Assembly (NCBI GenBank): GCA_035079385.1
Contig: JAVHKY010000004.1
Location: 18,693,001 to 18,757,000 of the forward strand
Source: Aspidiotus rigidus
Lineage: Eukaryota > Arthropoda > Insecta > Hemiptera > Diaspididae
DNA length: 64,000 nt
Direction of reading: 5' to 3'
Below are positions 11,233 to 22,116 of this stretch, one piece after another (position 1 is the first letter of the stretch; each line of letters opens with the position of its first letter). The notes under the pieces were generated by a model. The model ran no database searches. It saw only the letters and a program-made list of their open reading frames with translations, and was not told the origin of the DNA. The translations under genes and the position numbers were made by a program.

Positions 11233-12215
11233 CATACTGTTTTAACAGGCAACCTATTTCAACAGGGGGGGGGGGGGGAAGGTGTCACAAAAAACGTCCT
11301 CCGTCCGGCAAAGCTCGGCAATTTTCCAAGTCCTCTCCTATCATATATAGCTTGGGGCCTGGGTCTGTGACGTCACAATATACATTTTTCAGATCCTACG
11401 TGCCCTAAAAAACAGGTTTCCTGCTACCCCTCGTTCAACTCCGTTAGAGAACCTAAGAGTTTTTCAGAAGTTTTTGTTATTTTTCCCATTTTTACTTGAC
11501 CGTTAATGAAGATACTCGACTTTTACTAGTTTACTTGACCTTTTATCAAATACTTGACTTTTACTTGATTTACTTGACTTACTTGACCGATCCCCATATA
11601 GCTTGAAGGGCGGGGTCTGTGACGTCACAGATGAGTTTTTTTTTAGGTTCCCCTCTCATTATATATAGCTCCAAACTCCGGGCCTGTGATGCACAGTTTT
11701 CTTGCAAGTTCCTCCTCTATAAGGGAAAATGGTAAATGCGGATCATATAGAGAAGGATAGAAGAGGAATTATGACGGAAAAATCTCCTGGCCCGAGCGGG
11801 AATCGAACTCACGACCTCTCGTTTTCATGACGAGTGCGATAACCACTATACGCTACCAGGTCCTAGGACTCCTATTATTTGTAGCTCTTAAGTCCGGGCC
11901 TATGAAGTCACAATCTACATTTTTCGGATCCACGTGCCCCATAAAACAGGTTCTCCGCCACCTCTCTTTCAACTCCGTTAAAGAACCCGTGAGTTTTCCC
12001 AATTCTCTCTCATGTCAGCTCCATAGCTTGGAGGTTGAAATCTTTTCGAGTTCCTCTCCTATTGTATATAGCTTGGAAGTCGTTCATATTAATCATATAA
12101 CTTCAAAAATACCCGAAATACAACAAGTCTATCAACGTTTTTGGAGTCCCATGTGGCCCATAAAACGGGTTCCCTGTCTCCTCTAGTTCAACTCCATTAA
12201 AGAACCCGTGAGTTT
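11233..12215 (+). mobile_element. TGACGTCA-repeat elements, clustered partial copies
   Basis: One copy starts with a G tract near 11262 and a GTCCGGCAAAGCTCGGC block. It then carries TATCATATATAGCTTGGGGC, TGACGTCA, and CTCCGTTAGAGAACC. Further truncated copies follow to 12215, each ending in AACTCC(A/G)TTAAAGAACCCG. A stretch of TTGACTT words (11480-11585) and a tRNA-like head (11788-11862) are interspersed. Confidence 0.6.
11788..11862 (-). ncRNA. tRNA-like sequence, probable SINE head
   Basis: On the minus strand it has an A box TAGCGTATAGTGG and a B box GAGTTCGATTCC at tRNA spacing. The acceptor halves pair except for one A-C mismatch, and the anticodon stem CTCGT/ACGAG is perfect around loop CATGAAA. 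The loop lacks the U33 found in working tRNAs, and the T stem has an A-C mismatch. It is therefore more likely a tRNA-derived SINE promoter head than a functional tRNA. Any SINE body would extend to lower coordinates. Confidence 0.6.
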
Positions 12216-13868
12216 CTTTTTGCAAGGCATTGACAGTTTTCTCAAAGAAAGTCGTTTCAAGTTGCAAGAAAAAAGGACTGGAAACTTTTTTTTTCACTCC
12301 CTGTATTTGTAAATTCCGAATCCACTAGGAGCGCTAGTGGCAATATCTAGAATGCACTAAAAGGTACACATCGTGTTTTCAACCATACATGTAAAATCAA
12401 CTTTACTACGGAAAAATGTTAGAATGAAAGTTGTAGCTCTCGTCATCTTTCTTAGATGGGTTCAGCTTCAGTTTTTTTATCAAATTGTTCTCACATCTGT
12501 TCAGGGTCGCCGAGAGTTCCTTTTCTCCTGGGACCCAAATCAGAATTAAAATGGCATACATTTAATCGCACGACTCAAAAAACGAAATTGCCCGCCTATC
12601 GATAACACGCCAAGGAAACAAAATTGACACGCCTATGAAATGTATTACACGGATAAAAACGAGGTAAGTAGTGAACACATCTTGATACAAGTTGTGCACA
12701 CAAAATCAAAACACTCAAAATCCATTGAAGAGAACAAATTCACCGCCATGTAAGTAGTGCACACATTCCCATAGAGTGCACACATAAGAACATGCAGAAC
12801 AATGTGCAATCCACATTTAATTCATTCAACTATAAGTAAGTAAACCTGATACAGGAAGAAGAAACAGGAAAGAAGACAGTGGAATGCTTTGGTTACTGAC
12901 AAGTCAGCATAAGCCTCGAGGCAGCATTCCAAGTGAAGATTTTTTTTTCCGCCTACCACTTGACATGTGCAGCGTGAAAAGCTTCCTGAAGATCGAAAGG
13001 AAGCTCCAAATGGGCCTGAAGGTTAGACTCCATCAAGAACCTTGATTGCCAGAAAGGGCCTACGAAAAGGAAGAGTGGAATTGGCAAATGACGGGAAGGA
13101 TCAGAAGTGCGAATATTGTCGAAACGGCGAACACTTGAATACAAGTCAATAATGAAACGTCCGCGGCTATTGCACTGATCCATATAACTACCGCGCATCC
13201 CCTTGGCATCATACTTCTGCCGAATCATATTATTTTGACGACGAACCGCAGTATTTGACCAACCAGAGAAGATCTCACGACAATGCTCGAAATCCAATGC
13301 ATTAACCAACTGACTCGACTGACTCCTCTAGGGTGGAACAACTGGGAAAACACCTCCATCAACAGTCATACCTCACTCATAGGGAGTTTGAGGTTTATTA
13401 AGGGGAGGCAGTCTCTACTGTCAAGCCCATCCTGGCTGGAGTTCCTCACAATAAATGCAGCAAAATTATCTTCTTTTGAAAATACGGGTCGTGTGCCAGT
13501 CCTGGCGTGCATTTATGGCGATTGTCATGGTTTCAATGTCGTCTCAGTTTTTTTCCATGGCGGGAGGGGAACTGGCGGTCAATATAATTTTATGAGGCGT
13601 GCACTTATATATTTCCCAATTAAAATTTTGACCATAGATTACAAAAAAAAAAATGATAATAATAATAATAACGCAATTTTCCCCCAGGCGCGGTCTCGCT
13701 CTTAGCGGCTCTCCCCTTTACCAAGCAGCAAACAATATTTCTTTTGTTCCTAGAGGACAGACCCTCGAATACATGATCTGGCGGCAAAGAATCATTTCAT
13801 TTCCTACAAACATCTCGATCGAATCTCGCGGCGATTTAAAAATTCCAACATCAATAATTCGAACTTAC
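12216..13868. other. Intron with one unassigned ORF
   Basis: A 118-codon ORF on the minus strand (12953-13309) includes FEHCREIFSGWSNTAVRRQN. Its mixed, non-repetitive composition looks more protein-like than neighbouring ORFs, but I recognise no family. It could be a transposase remnant or chance. No host exon was seen before 13869. Confidence 0.35.
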
Positions 13869-14012
13869 TTGTGTTTTTGTATCGGGGCGAGCCCACCACA
13901 ATTCGCCACTTCTTCTCAGCTCGGCGATTTTTTCGTTGAGCTTATGCGCTAGAACGACAGTCAAGGGCATACATTCTTCGGTTTCGTCGGTTGCATAGCC
14001 GAACATAAGACC
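13869..14012 (-). CDS. Sam-S: S-adenosylmethionine synthetase, constitutive exon after the alternative pair
   Basis: This 144-nt, in-phase exon encodes 48 residues, from [18 protein letters not shown] to ARPDTKTQ. The acceptor is ttttacag before GGTCTT and the donor is gtaagt after ACACAA. GLMFGY completes signature 1 (GAGDQGxxxGY) with whichever 113-nt exon is used upstream. The block [12 protein letters not shown] is nearly invariant in animal SAM synthetases, and the helix [14 protein letters not shown] follows. The next exon lies 11.5 kb away at 2097-2315, across an intron full of repeats. Confidence 0.94.
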
Positions 14013-14775
14013 CTGTAAAATATAATTTCGGCTTCTTCATCAACAACGTAAAAGAAAGTAAAATTTCTTCCCTTTTTTTGATTAAGGTTAGTCAGTACAG
14101 TTTCTCTCGTACCGTTTCATGCACTTCCTCGTTCGCATGCAAATAATCCCAAAAAAAGCGTATAGGTAAACGGTCAATGTCATTCCGCGCGATATTGATG
14201 AGATTAAGGTATGAAATAAGGATGAACCCGCAGGCAGAAATACCTCCAACCCTATTTCTAATAGTATAATTTACGGAAAATGCTTACGACTGCTCACGCA
14301 ATAGAATAATTTGTAATGACAGTAGTCAGCATTCGGCGAAGAGCATTCGAATAATGCCAGCTTGTAGTAAACTCGTACTACGTTTCTTAACAGTCGACGA
14401 ACTCCGGATTCTAAAAACGTCGGCTCGCTGTCGGTGTTACAATTTTAGCCTCCTTCGTCCCAGTGACCTCTCTCTCTCTCTCCCTTTCCCTTGCATTCTA
14501 ACAACGCTAGCCCGCCGCAGAGGGCTTTCAACCCACCATTTATTTTGTAAATAGTCGGGTGAGCTTCACATTCTCGAGACATCGAATACGCATCCAATTT
14601 ATTATTTACGCCGTTTAAATTGCGGCACAATACAGCCTAATAATAACGTTCAATCCCACGCGCACGATTAGAACATCTCTTCCGGCAATTTAAAAAAATC
14701 AAAGTCAAAAAAAAAGAGGAAACAGAAACAAAATAAGAAAAGTTCACAGGCTATCATTAGTCTGTTCTTAATTAC

Positions 14776-14888
14776 CTGATCACCTGCACCCAAATCTTCT
14801 ATACTTCTATTTATGTGAACTCCAGCGGCAATATTAGGAGACTGTTCGTCTAAGACTAACATTACTGTGCACGTTTTGTAGTCGAATC
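14776..14888 (-). CDS. Sam-S: S-adenosylmethionine synthetase, alternative exon A (active-site loop)
   Basis: This 113-nt exon encodes 37 residues beginning FDYKTCTVMLVLD and ending EDLGAGDQ. The acceptor is attaacag before GATTCG and the donor is gtaatt after GATCAG. Its length, opening phase and closing codon boundary equal those of exon 24448-24560. Both 113-nt exons therefore compete to join 59849-59971 to 13869-14012. Including or skipping both would shift frame, because 113 is not a multiple of 3. Catalytic EQS and GAGDQ are kept. Relative to version B, Gln becomes Ala in IAxGVH and the following residues read INRSIED instead of TDREELD. The swap is thus concentrated in the flexible loop that gates the active site. 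It lies only 763 bp upstream of the next constitutive exon. Family identity is certain; tissue or stage use cannot be read from the sequence. Confidence 0.92.
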
Positions 14889-15849
14889 CTGTTAATATCA
14901 TCACATTATAATAAATAATAATAATGTACAATGAAACAAGACAAGAAAAAAAAAAAAAAAAAATGAATATATGGAATGCAAACATAATGAAAAATCATAC
15001 GCGGAATGGGGGGTTGGGAGATGAGAAAATTGAAGAGCTCGACATTCCGAAGCGATGTATTCCTTACTTGACCCGGTAATGGAATGTCTTAAAAATAATG
15101 TAAATTACAACCCTCGTAATCTAGTCCTTTACTCGGAAGATACGAGTAAGATAAGCTTGCATACATAAAGTTGGAGGATGTGGTGACGCAAAAAAGACAA
15201 CGACAAGTAGCGCAAAAGTAAATTCATGAAGTAGAAAAATGAATAAATAAACAGAAGGAGATCGACGTAGAGAAAAACCTTCGAAAGACACTGAAAAACA
15301 AACAAGAAAATTTTCCATAATAATATTTCTATTGCGGAGTATTATTTTTATTCCACACGTAACAGCAGAACTTTTTCACAAAATTCTCGATCGGAGCTTC
15401 TTTATCTCAACGAAATTCGGAGAAACTTTTCATCATGGATCAGAAAACTGACGGAAATTTTTTCTTTTTTATAAACTGCAGCAGAGTCGTGGGCTCAGTG
15501 GAAATGGCAACGTGGGAGAGGAAGGGAGTTTATTGCCGATCGATATGAGTTGAGAGAGATGAAGAGATTTGGTATGCAAGGCGGGATAACTGAACGAGTG
15601 CATTACAGGTTGCATTATAGCACCAGAATAAGGGAGAAGACGTTTGAGATAAATTTTGTTACAAGGCGGTGTTCTTGATGAGACGGAAGCCATTAGAAGG
15701 GTAATCATTTTATTTGGGCTAACTTGTTCTTGCCGATGGACAGTTCAAAGTTTGTAATTTGGAAGTGAGATCGGATCTAGTGGTGGAATTCACGTATCGT
15801 TTGGTAGAAGTCTCGTGGACGCTCTGATGTCTTCCGCAAAAGTGACAAG
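14889..15849. other. Intron between alternative exons A and B, proximal part
   Basis: Mostly unique A/T-rich sequence. A block near 15470-15705 resembles 6255-6500, so at least part of it is a dispersed repeat. No coding sequence was recognised. Confidence 0.4.
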
Positions 15850-16790
15850 CTTCAAACTGGCTATTGGCTTCTTCTTGGGCAATGGCTATTAGCTACCCCA
15901 AAAACATTGCAACCATCACTCCTGGACTCTCCTAATAAAATGTTTAAAAGCCCTCGAATACTCGTATACTGATTGCAGTCGCAAGCTCCTCCTTCAGCTT
16001 TACAATTCTCCAATCCGCTCTTATGTCCCCAATCTCCAGACATGCCAACAAATCCTCCTTAGAATCACTGAATGCAATACCAGGATATCCACTTTTTCTC
16101 TGAAATAAAATTCCCTGACTTTTTCAGGTTTTTCCAGACCATGATCTCCCTTGAAAACCAAAAAAAAAAAGAAAAACTTCTTAGCTCGAACTTTTTTTGA
16201 CGTATCTCAAAAAATCCCATGACTTTGGGTAAAATTCCCAGACTTTTCCCCGACTCCCAGATTTTCCAGACAGGTGGACACCCTGTAAATCTGCTGCCCT
16301 ATTTTCAACTCTTGGTAGATCTGCGCGCCAACTCTGCATGTGCGCTGAGGCTGATATTCTTCCTCTATCGCTCACTGCAAACTTTCTTGCGTCTACGACC
16401 CGTCTCCCCCTCCCTCCGCTACCAAACGCTCTCTTTCTTCATTCATTAGAATCCCATTTAGACTACTCTCACCCTTCCCCGAACATCCCCAAAGCCTCAC
16501 ATTCGCCTAGACCTGGCTAACTTACCGAAATCGCCCGCCATTATTGGACAACCTGTGCTCTACAGATGGATTCCGATCGGGTTCCAAAAGAGGCTACGCC
16601 TTTCTTTTCATGGCCTCCATATACGCTACCTCGGCCAAATACCCTCACTAAGGTGGGGTTGGGTCTAAAGGCACCAGAGCAGATGCGGATGGCAGAATTT
16701 TGTACTCAATCCACAAGTGGAAGAAGGCCATACATACAAGTGATCCGCAGTCCAGGATTGCTCGAGCTAGAGACTAGTTAAGAATGAAGA
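15850..16790 (+). pseudogene. Decayed LINE 3' region, split by a MITE
   Basis: It is the same family as 2830-4215. The segment before 16080 ends ATGCAATAC and resumes after 16285 as AAATCTGCTGCCC. The intact copy reads GCAATAAAATCTGCTGCCC at 2991-3009. An RNase H trace LCSTDGFRSGSKRGYAF lies near 16555-16605. It ends near GATTGCTCGAGCTAGAGAC, also seen at 6917-6934. Many stops and shifts are present. Confidence 0.65.
16081..16285. mobile_element. Inverted-repeat element, CAGGGTGTCCAC family, nested in LINE remnant
   Basis: The left end is CAGGATATCCAC (two changes from consensus) and the right end is GTGGACACCCTG. The interior has ATTCCCTGACTTTTTCAGG and TTCTTAGCTCGAAC. It divides a LINE remnant whose unsplit counterpart is at 2991-3009, so the insertion is younger than the LINE. 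Confidence 0.75.
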
Positions 16791-18720
16791 ACAACTTTTA
16801 AGACAAATACTGCACGGCCGAGTTTGAAAAGCCTTTTATCAAGATGAAGAAAACTCGAAAATATAAAAAAAATTGAGGACGTTGAAGTAGCGGAAGAAAC
16901 TCGAAAAAAAAAATAAAATAAACGAATTCGGTCACGATAACTATGAAACGATTAGGCAGAAGTACAAAATCATTAAAATTAGATTTGAAGCTAAAAACAA
17001 TGAAGCTTTAAGATCTGGAGAACGCTACGATAAAAAAAGAGAGATTAAGAAGAAATTAAGATTAGAAGATAAAGAGTCGAAAAGTTTAAAGTTGGACAAA
17101 CAACGTGACCTAGTTTTTTTTAAAAAAAAAAACGAAAGATATGCGTTCAAACAACATTCTGCAGATAAGGGTCTGCCTGCATCTTGGGTGCGACTCGTAT
17201 CTTCAGATTAGTTTTTGGACGCTTACTGACGTTTCTTGAAACTGGGTCACAACTACGAACGAAAGAAAAAGAGATAGCGGAGGATGGCGAAAGATTTAAA
17301 GTACCAGTTACCATTTTTTACTACTCATTTACTTCTAGTAATAAGAAAAATAAGTCGTCCTCCTCTCCTCAAATTCAGGGGGGGCCTCAATTAAGATTCA
17401 AAAAGTGGAACATTCATCTTTTTTGATGAAATGTACAAAGAATAATTTTTGGTGACTTGTGTAGAGACTTAAGATCAGGACGCAATAATTATTCTGAGAA
17501 ATTTCAAAATGACTCGCAGTCTAGATGAGGAGAGGAGGTGAGGGACGATGAAGGTAGAAAAATAGTAAGAGTCTGCCACATTTCGAGCGATGAATTTTAT
17601 GCATTCTACAAATAAGGTACACGATAAAAGCAGGGATAATGATAACTAGAAATGTTTTTTTTAAAAAGTAAAAGCAAAGTTAAGCCGCCCAACAAGCTTG
17701 AAGCATTCTTATGTTTAAATACGGAATACAATTGCTCGAAAAATTCCCAATGTTAATCAAACGACCACAAAACGAATCAAGCCCATTTCTTTACACCAAG
17801 AAGAAATTTTCATCTTACTAAAATCTCGGACAACCGGTCTACGACCATCTGGTCCACCTCCTATCGATTGACGTAATTTATAGCCAATGATAAGATAGAT
17901 CCATAAGAACTCGATGAAAACCCACGCACTCGGCGACAAAACACAAAACGTAGAAATGGCTTCGATAAAATTTACGATCTTTTTTGTATACGGTCTCCAC
18001 AAAAAATTTCTAACCAAGATGAAAATGTAAATTTAGTGAGGCGGATACACGTTTGCAAAATATCATAACTATACACCAGCAGCACAGTACGGGGGAATGA
18101 GCAGGCTGGGATTGTTGGCCAACAAAGTTTGAAGCCTAGAATTCTTTCACGATCTCAACTGACATAATAATTTTAAAAACTTTTTCCAATCATTTTGTCG
18201 AATTTAGAAGAACATAATATTTGATGTAAAACTACATGAAAAGCAAAAAAGTTTGTCTTCTAATTTTCCTTCAAGACGTAAGTTATAATTTTGATACGAG
18301 AGAATCGCCAACTACGTGCGCGGTTTGTTCACCAAAAATGGTATTTTTGCCGAATTTGAAAACCGGAGCTAAAGCGTAGCGGTATATGGGAGAAGAATGA
18401 AAAATTTGAATGAAGCGGAATCGACGGTTTTTTCATCGCGTCTAATAATTTGAAGAATTTTTATTTGTGAACATCTTTTTATGAGATGTCAAGAAGCCAA
18501 ATCTGCTTCATTCAAGTGTTATTTCGATTTTGTCATTTTTTCTTTCATATACCGCCCGTTTTCAACCTTCCCCCGCTCGATATGCAGTGCGACGCTAGCG
18601 CTGTCCAGCCTAAATTTGGGCCTCCTTCATTTTTTGTTGCAAATCAGAGTTGGAAAACCGAAGGTAGAAATTTTTTGCTGTCAACTTCGGAAAATACAAA
18701 TTTTGGCTACTGGTTCGAAG
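16791..18720. other. Intron without recognised gene
   Basis: A/T-rich intron. I recognise no exon, transposon terminus or structured RNA. Confidence 0.4.
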
Positions 18721-20941
18721 TTCTTTTTTCTCCCGGCGTTTGAATTTCAAATTTTTAGACTAGAAATTTCTCGGCATCCGACTTTTTGCTCGCAATTTTC
18801 TTCGATTTATCGCCAAAGGGGATAAGTCAATACCTGGCTTCAAACTGCCTATGGCCTTCAACTTTTCTGTACGCATTTTGTTATCTTAATGGTTTCTCAG
18901 CCAATGGCTATGGCTACAAGCTGAAAGAAATCAAAACTATCGCAAAATATCGAGAAGTATCGAGAAAATATCGACAAAAAGGCAAATGTATTAAAAAGAT
19001 TAAAAAAAAAAAAAAAAGACCCTGTTTACTTATTAGTTACTGGTCAGCCTACAAGTCAATTAAAACATGACTCCTGTTGCAGCTTTCCAGATCAATTCAT
19101 TATCCTTAATTGGTTCGAAACGAGCGACCGGGGAAAAAATGAGAGGGTTGCAATAGGGTCGCCTGTTGACCGTAAGAAAAGTCAATGAATAAAGCTCTTT
19201 GTTTTTGATTTGCGTTTCGAATTTCAAGTTTTATTTTTCGGCTTTCAACTTCCACCTTTCTTTGATTTTTTCCCCAAGGGTGATAGGTTAATTATGACTG
19301 ACATCTAACTAGTCCCAACTCTTTACTACTATTGACTCTTTTTGTTATTTTATTCACTTCTCAGCCAATAAGCTAAAAAACAATCGAATTTATCGCAAAC
19401 TACCGAAAAGTATCGCAAAAATATTGACAAAAATCGAAAAAAAACCTCGCCTCTTTGCCGCTATTGACTCTTTTTGTTACTTTATTGACTTCTCAGCCAA
19501 TGACTATAGCTAAAAAAAAATCGAATTTATTTCTAACTACCGAAAAGTACCTATCGAAAAAATATTCACAATAATCGAAAAAACTAGGAAGTATTGAAAT
19601 TATTGCAAAAAATTTTTGAGAAAATTGAATTCAGAAATCAGCAAAAGATTCCATGTTTATCCAGCTGATGAATTGGTGAATTCGACGACTGGCTACTGGC
19701 TGGCTTAAAAGATGATTAAAACAAGGCTGTTATTGCTATTAAGTTCGTTTTCAGCTGCTTCAGGCTAGCTTATCGATCAATTAGGAGAAAAAAAAGAAAA
19801 AACTGCAACAGGGTCGGGTGCTGGCCGACCCTAAGAAAAGTCAATAAATCTCGCTTCTAGTTTGCGTTTCAAATTTCGAGTTTTTTTCGGCTTTCGACTT
19901 CGAATTTTCTTTGATTTTTTTACCACGAGTGACCAGTCAATTATGACTGCCTTTAAATTGATTATTTTATTGGCTTCCAGCTCTTTACTTTCATTAACTC
20001 GAACTTTTTCATCGGCATTTTAGGATTTTTTGGCTTATTAGCAACAAAAAAATCAAATAATCACAAAATATCCAAAAAAGTTGGAAAACAGTCAACAATA
20101 TTAAAAATCTTGGAAAAATTGGAAAAAAGTACAAAATTTAGCAAAAAAGTTTTTTTTTATTAATCAACCGGCTACAGCTGAATTGGTGAATACGACTGGC
20201 TGCTGACTGCCTTAAAAGACGATCGAAATACGGCTACTGCTGTTATTTTCGTTTTTAGCTGTTTCGATTAGCTTATCATCCTTGTTTGTTTTGGAACAAG
20301 CGAGCGAGGGGAAAAAAAGTTGCAACACGATCGGCTGCTGACCCTAAGAAAAGTCAATAAAAAAAGCTTTTCACTTCTGGTTTACGTTTCAAATTACAAG
20401 TTTTCCTTCCGGGTTTGAACCTCCAACTTTTTTTGATTTCTTCCCAAGGGTCATAAGTCAATTATGACTAGCTTTAAACGGCCTATTGGCTTCAAGCTCT
20501 TTGATGCTAGTAGCTCAAACTTTTCCATAAACTTTAGAGAGGGAAGGCAAAAGTCAATATAATTGGTCGACTGAAAAGCTTAACCAATAGGTAGACTTCG
20601 GAATCTCAGTAAGCCAATAGCCAATTGTATCTGGCAGTCTCAGTCAATAGCTAAATTCACACTAAAAAGGGTGTTCGTTTCTAAAGAAATACATTGAGCG
20701 GACGCCCTTTTCGCAGATACTCCCTCAATTACGATTGACTTTCCAATTTCCATCACAGAAGCCAATAATAATGTCTTACAGCACCAGCAGAGGCCGCGAT
20801 TGATTGGCTAAAAAGCAAACTCAGAATCTAACTCAGCCAATAGCCAATTGGAACAAAAAGTCTCAGCGAACAGCTACGTTTAAGCTATTGACAATTGACT
20901 TTCCAGCTCTAATCGACTTTTTATTATTTTATTGCTTTCTC

Positions 20942-21247
20942 CAGGGATGCGCAGCCGATCAGCATTGACTTAAACTTTAGCTTTTAGCTGACAAGCGAAT
21001 TCCAATAAATTCCATTAGCTGAATTTTAGCTTCTTCAAAATGGGGCAAAATAATGGCTTAAAACTTGAACTTAATTATAATAGCTTAATTTTACATGTTA
21101 ACAATCAATATTTCCTAACTGCTGGCTTTTAGCTGAAAAGCTGATATCTCAAAATTCATTGACTGTCTTTTGGCTTCCCTGAAAATGGTCGAAACAAGAG
21201 CTTAAGCCTAAACTTAGGCCAATAACGGCTTTAGCTGCGCATCCCTG
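20942..21247. mobile_element. hAT-type MITE with perfect 8-bp target duplication
   Basis: The terminal repeats are CAGGGATGCGCAGC on the left and GCTGCGCATCCCTG on the right. The octamer GCTTTCTC flanks both sides (20934-20941 and 21248-21255). Removing the element and one octamer restores the TTTCTCAGC block of the surrounding tandem unit. The CAGGG start and 8-bp duplication are hallmarks of the hAT superfamily. No ORF. Confidence 0.9.
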
Positions 21248-21482
21248 GCTTTCTCAGCTGATAGCTATTAGCTGCAAGAAATCAAAACTATTGATAATTA
21301 TCGAAAATTGTTGAAAAGCGAAAAAATTTGAAAACAGTCTATAAAACATTGAAAAATTTCAATAAAAATCAACTTAGAAAGCTAAATCGCTGAATCCAAC
21401 GCCTGGTTTTAAGACGATCAAAACACGGGCCTCTGCTCCTAGCTTCCTTTTCAGCTTATCACCCTAGGGTACTATAGAGGGA

Positions 21483-21671
21483 GGGTATGGCAATACGCCA
21501 TTTTAGCAGCCAAAAGAAGGCTCTCAAGCACGAACGCGTTCGGGCAGTGTCGCGGAATATTCGGCAGAGCCGGGCAACATTGGTCACGTTCGTTTTCTCG
21601 CGATGCTGTGCGATACGCGTTCGTACGTTAGACACTTCTTTTTGCGGCTAAAATGGCGTATTGCCATACCC
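21483..21671. mobile_element. Short MITE with about 37-bp terminal inverted repeats
   Basis: The left end GGGTATGGCAATACGCCATT is mirrored at the right end. The match continues through TTAGC and an AAAAAGAAG-like run. The interior is GC-rich with repeated GAACGCGTTCG-like words. Target duplication is unclear because the outer bases are G/C runs. The superfamily is not assigned. Confidence 0.75.
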
Positions 21672-21872
21672 CCCCATGTTTGTTTCGAAACAAGTGAGCA
21701 GAAAAAAAAAGGTTATGATAGGGTCGGCTGCCGACCCTACGAAGAGTCAATAAATAATGCTTTTCGCTTCTAGTTCGCGTTTTGAATTTTTTAGTTCGCT
21801 TGAAATCCTCCGACTTTCAGCTTGCTTTCCAAATCTGATACAAATACTTTCCTTTTGAAATTTTAGCAATTT

Positions 21873-22116
21873 TAGGGTGTCCACTTTTTCTCTGAAATGA
21901 AATTCCACGACTTTTTCAGGTTTTTCCAGACCATAATCTTCAATAATAAATATAGAAAAAAAAAAAAAATTTCTTAGCTCGAACTTTCTTTGCGTATCTC
22001 GAACAATTCCCTGACTTTCGATAGTAAAAGTCCCAAAATTCCCTGACTTTTCCAGGTCTCACAAAATTCCCTGACTTTTCCCTGACTTCCAGATTTTCCA
22101 GACAAGTGGACACCAA
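21873..22116. mobile_element. Inverted-repeat element, CAGGGTGTCCAC family
   Basis: The left end is AGGGTGTCCAC and the right end is AAGTGGACACC with the last bases changed. It has the standard interior: TTCCCTGACTTT words, CCAGACCATAATCT, a poly(A) stretch, and TTCTTAGCTCGAAC. Confidence 0.75.

Larger units (their letters stand above)
18721..21860. repeat. Degenerate tandem array, about five units of 500-670 bp
   Basis: A recurring marker reads AAGAAAAGTCAATAAA, GCGTTTC(A/G)AATT, TTTTCGGCTTTC, TTTGATTTTT, CCAAGGGTGATA and TCAATTATGACT. It appears near 19175, 19840 and 20350, more weakly near 18730, and in part near 21740. Each unit continues with a TTTCTCAGCCAATGGCTA block, a run of ATCGAAAAA words and GCTTATCATCC. 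Two MITEs (20942-21247 and 21483-21671) are inserted. The array has no coding potential. Confidence 0.65.

Noticed and set aside
11788..11862. Functional tRNA gene
   Set aside because: The anticodon loop lacks U33 and there are mismatches in the acceptor and T stems.
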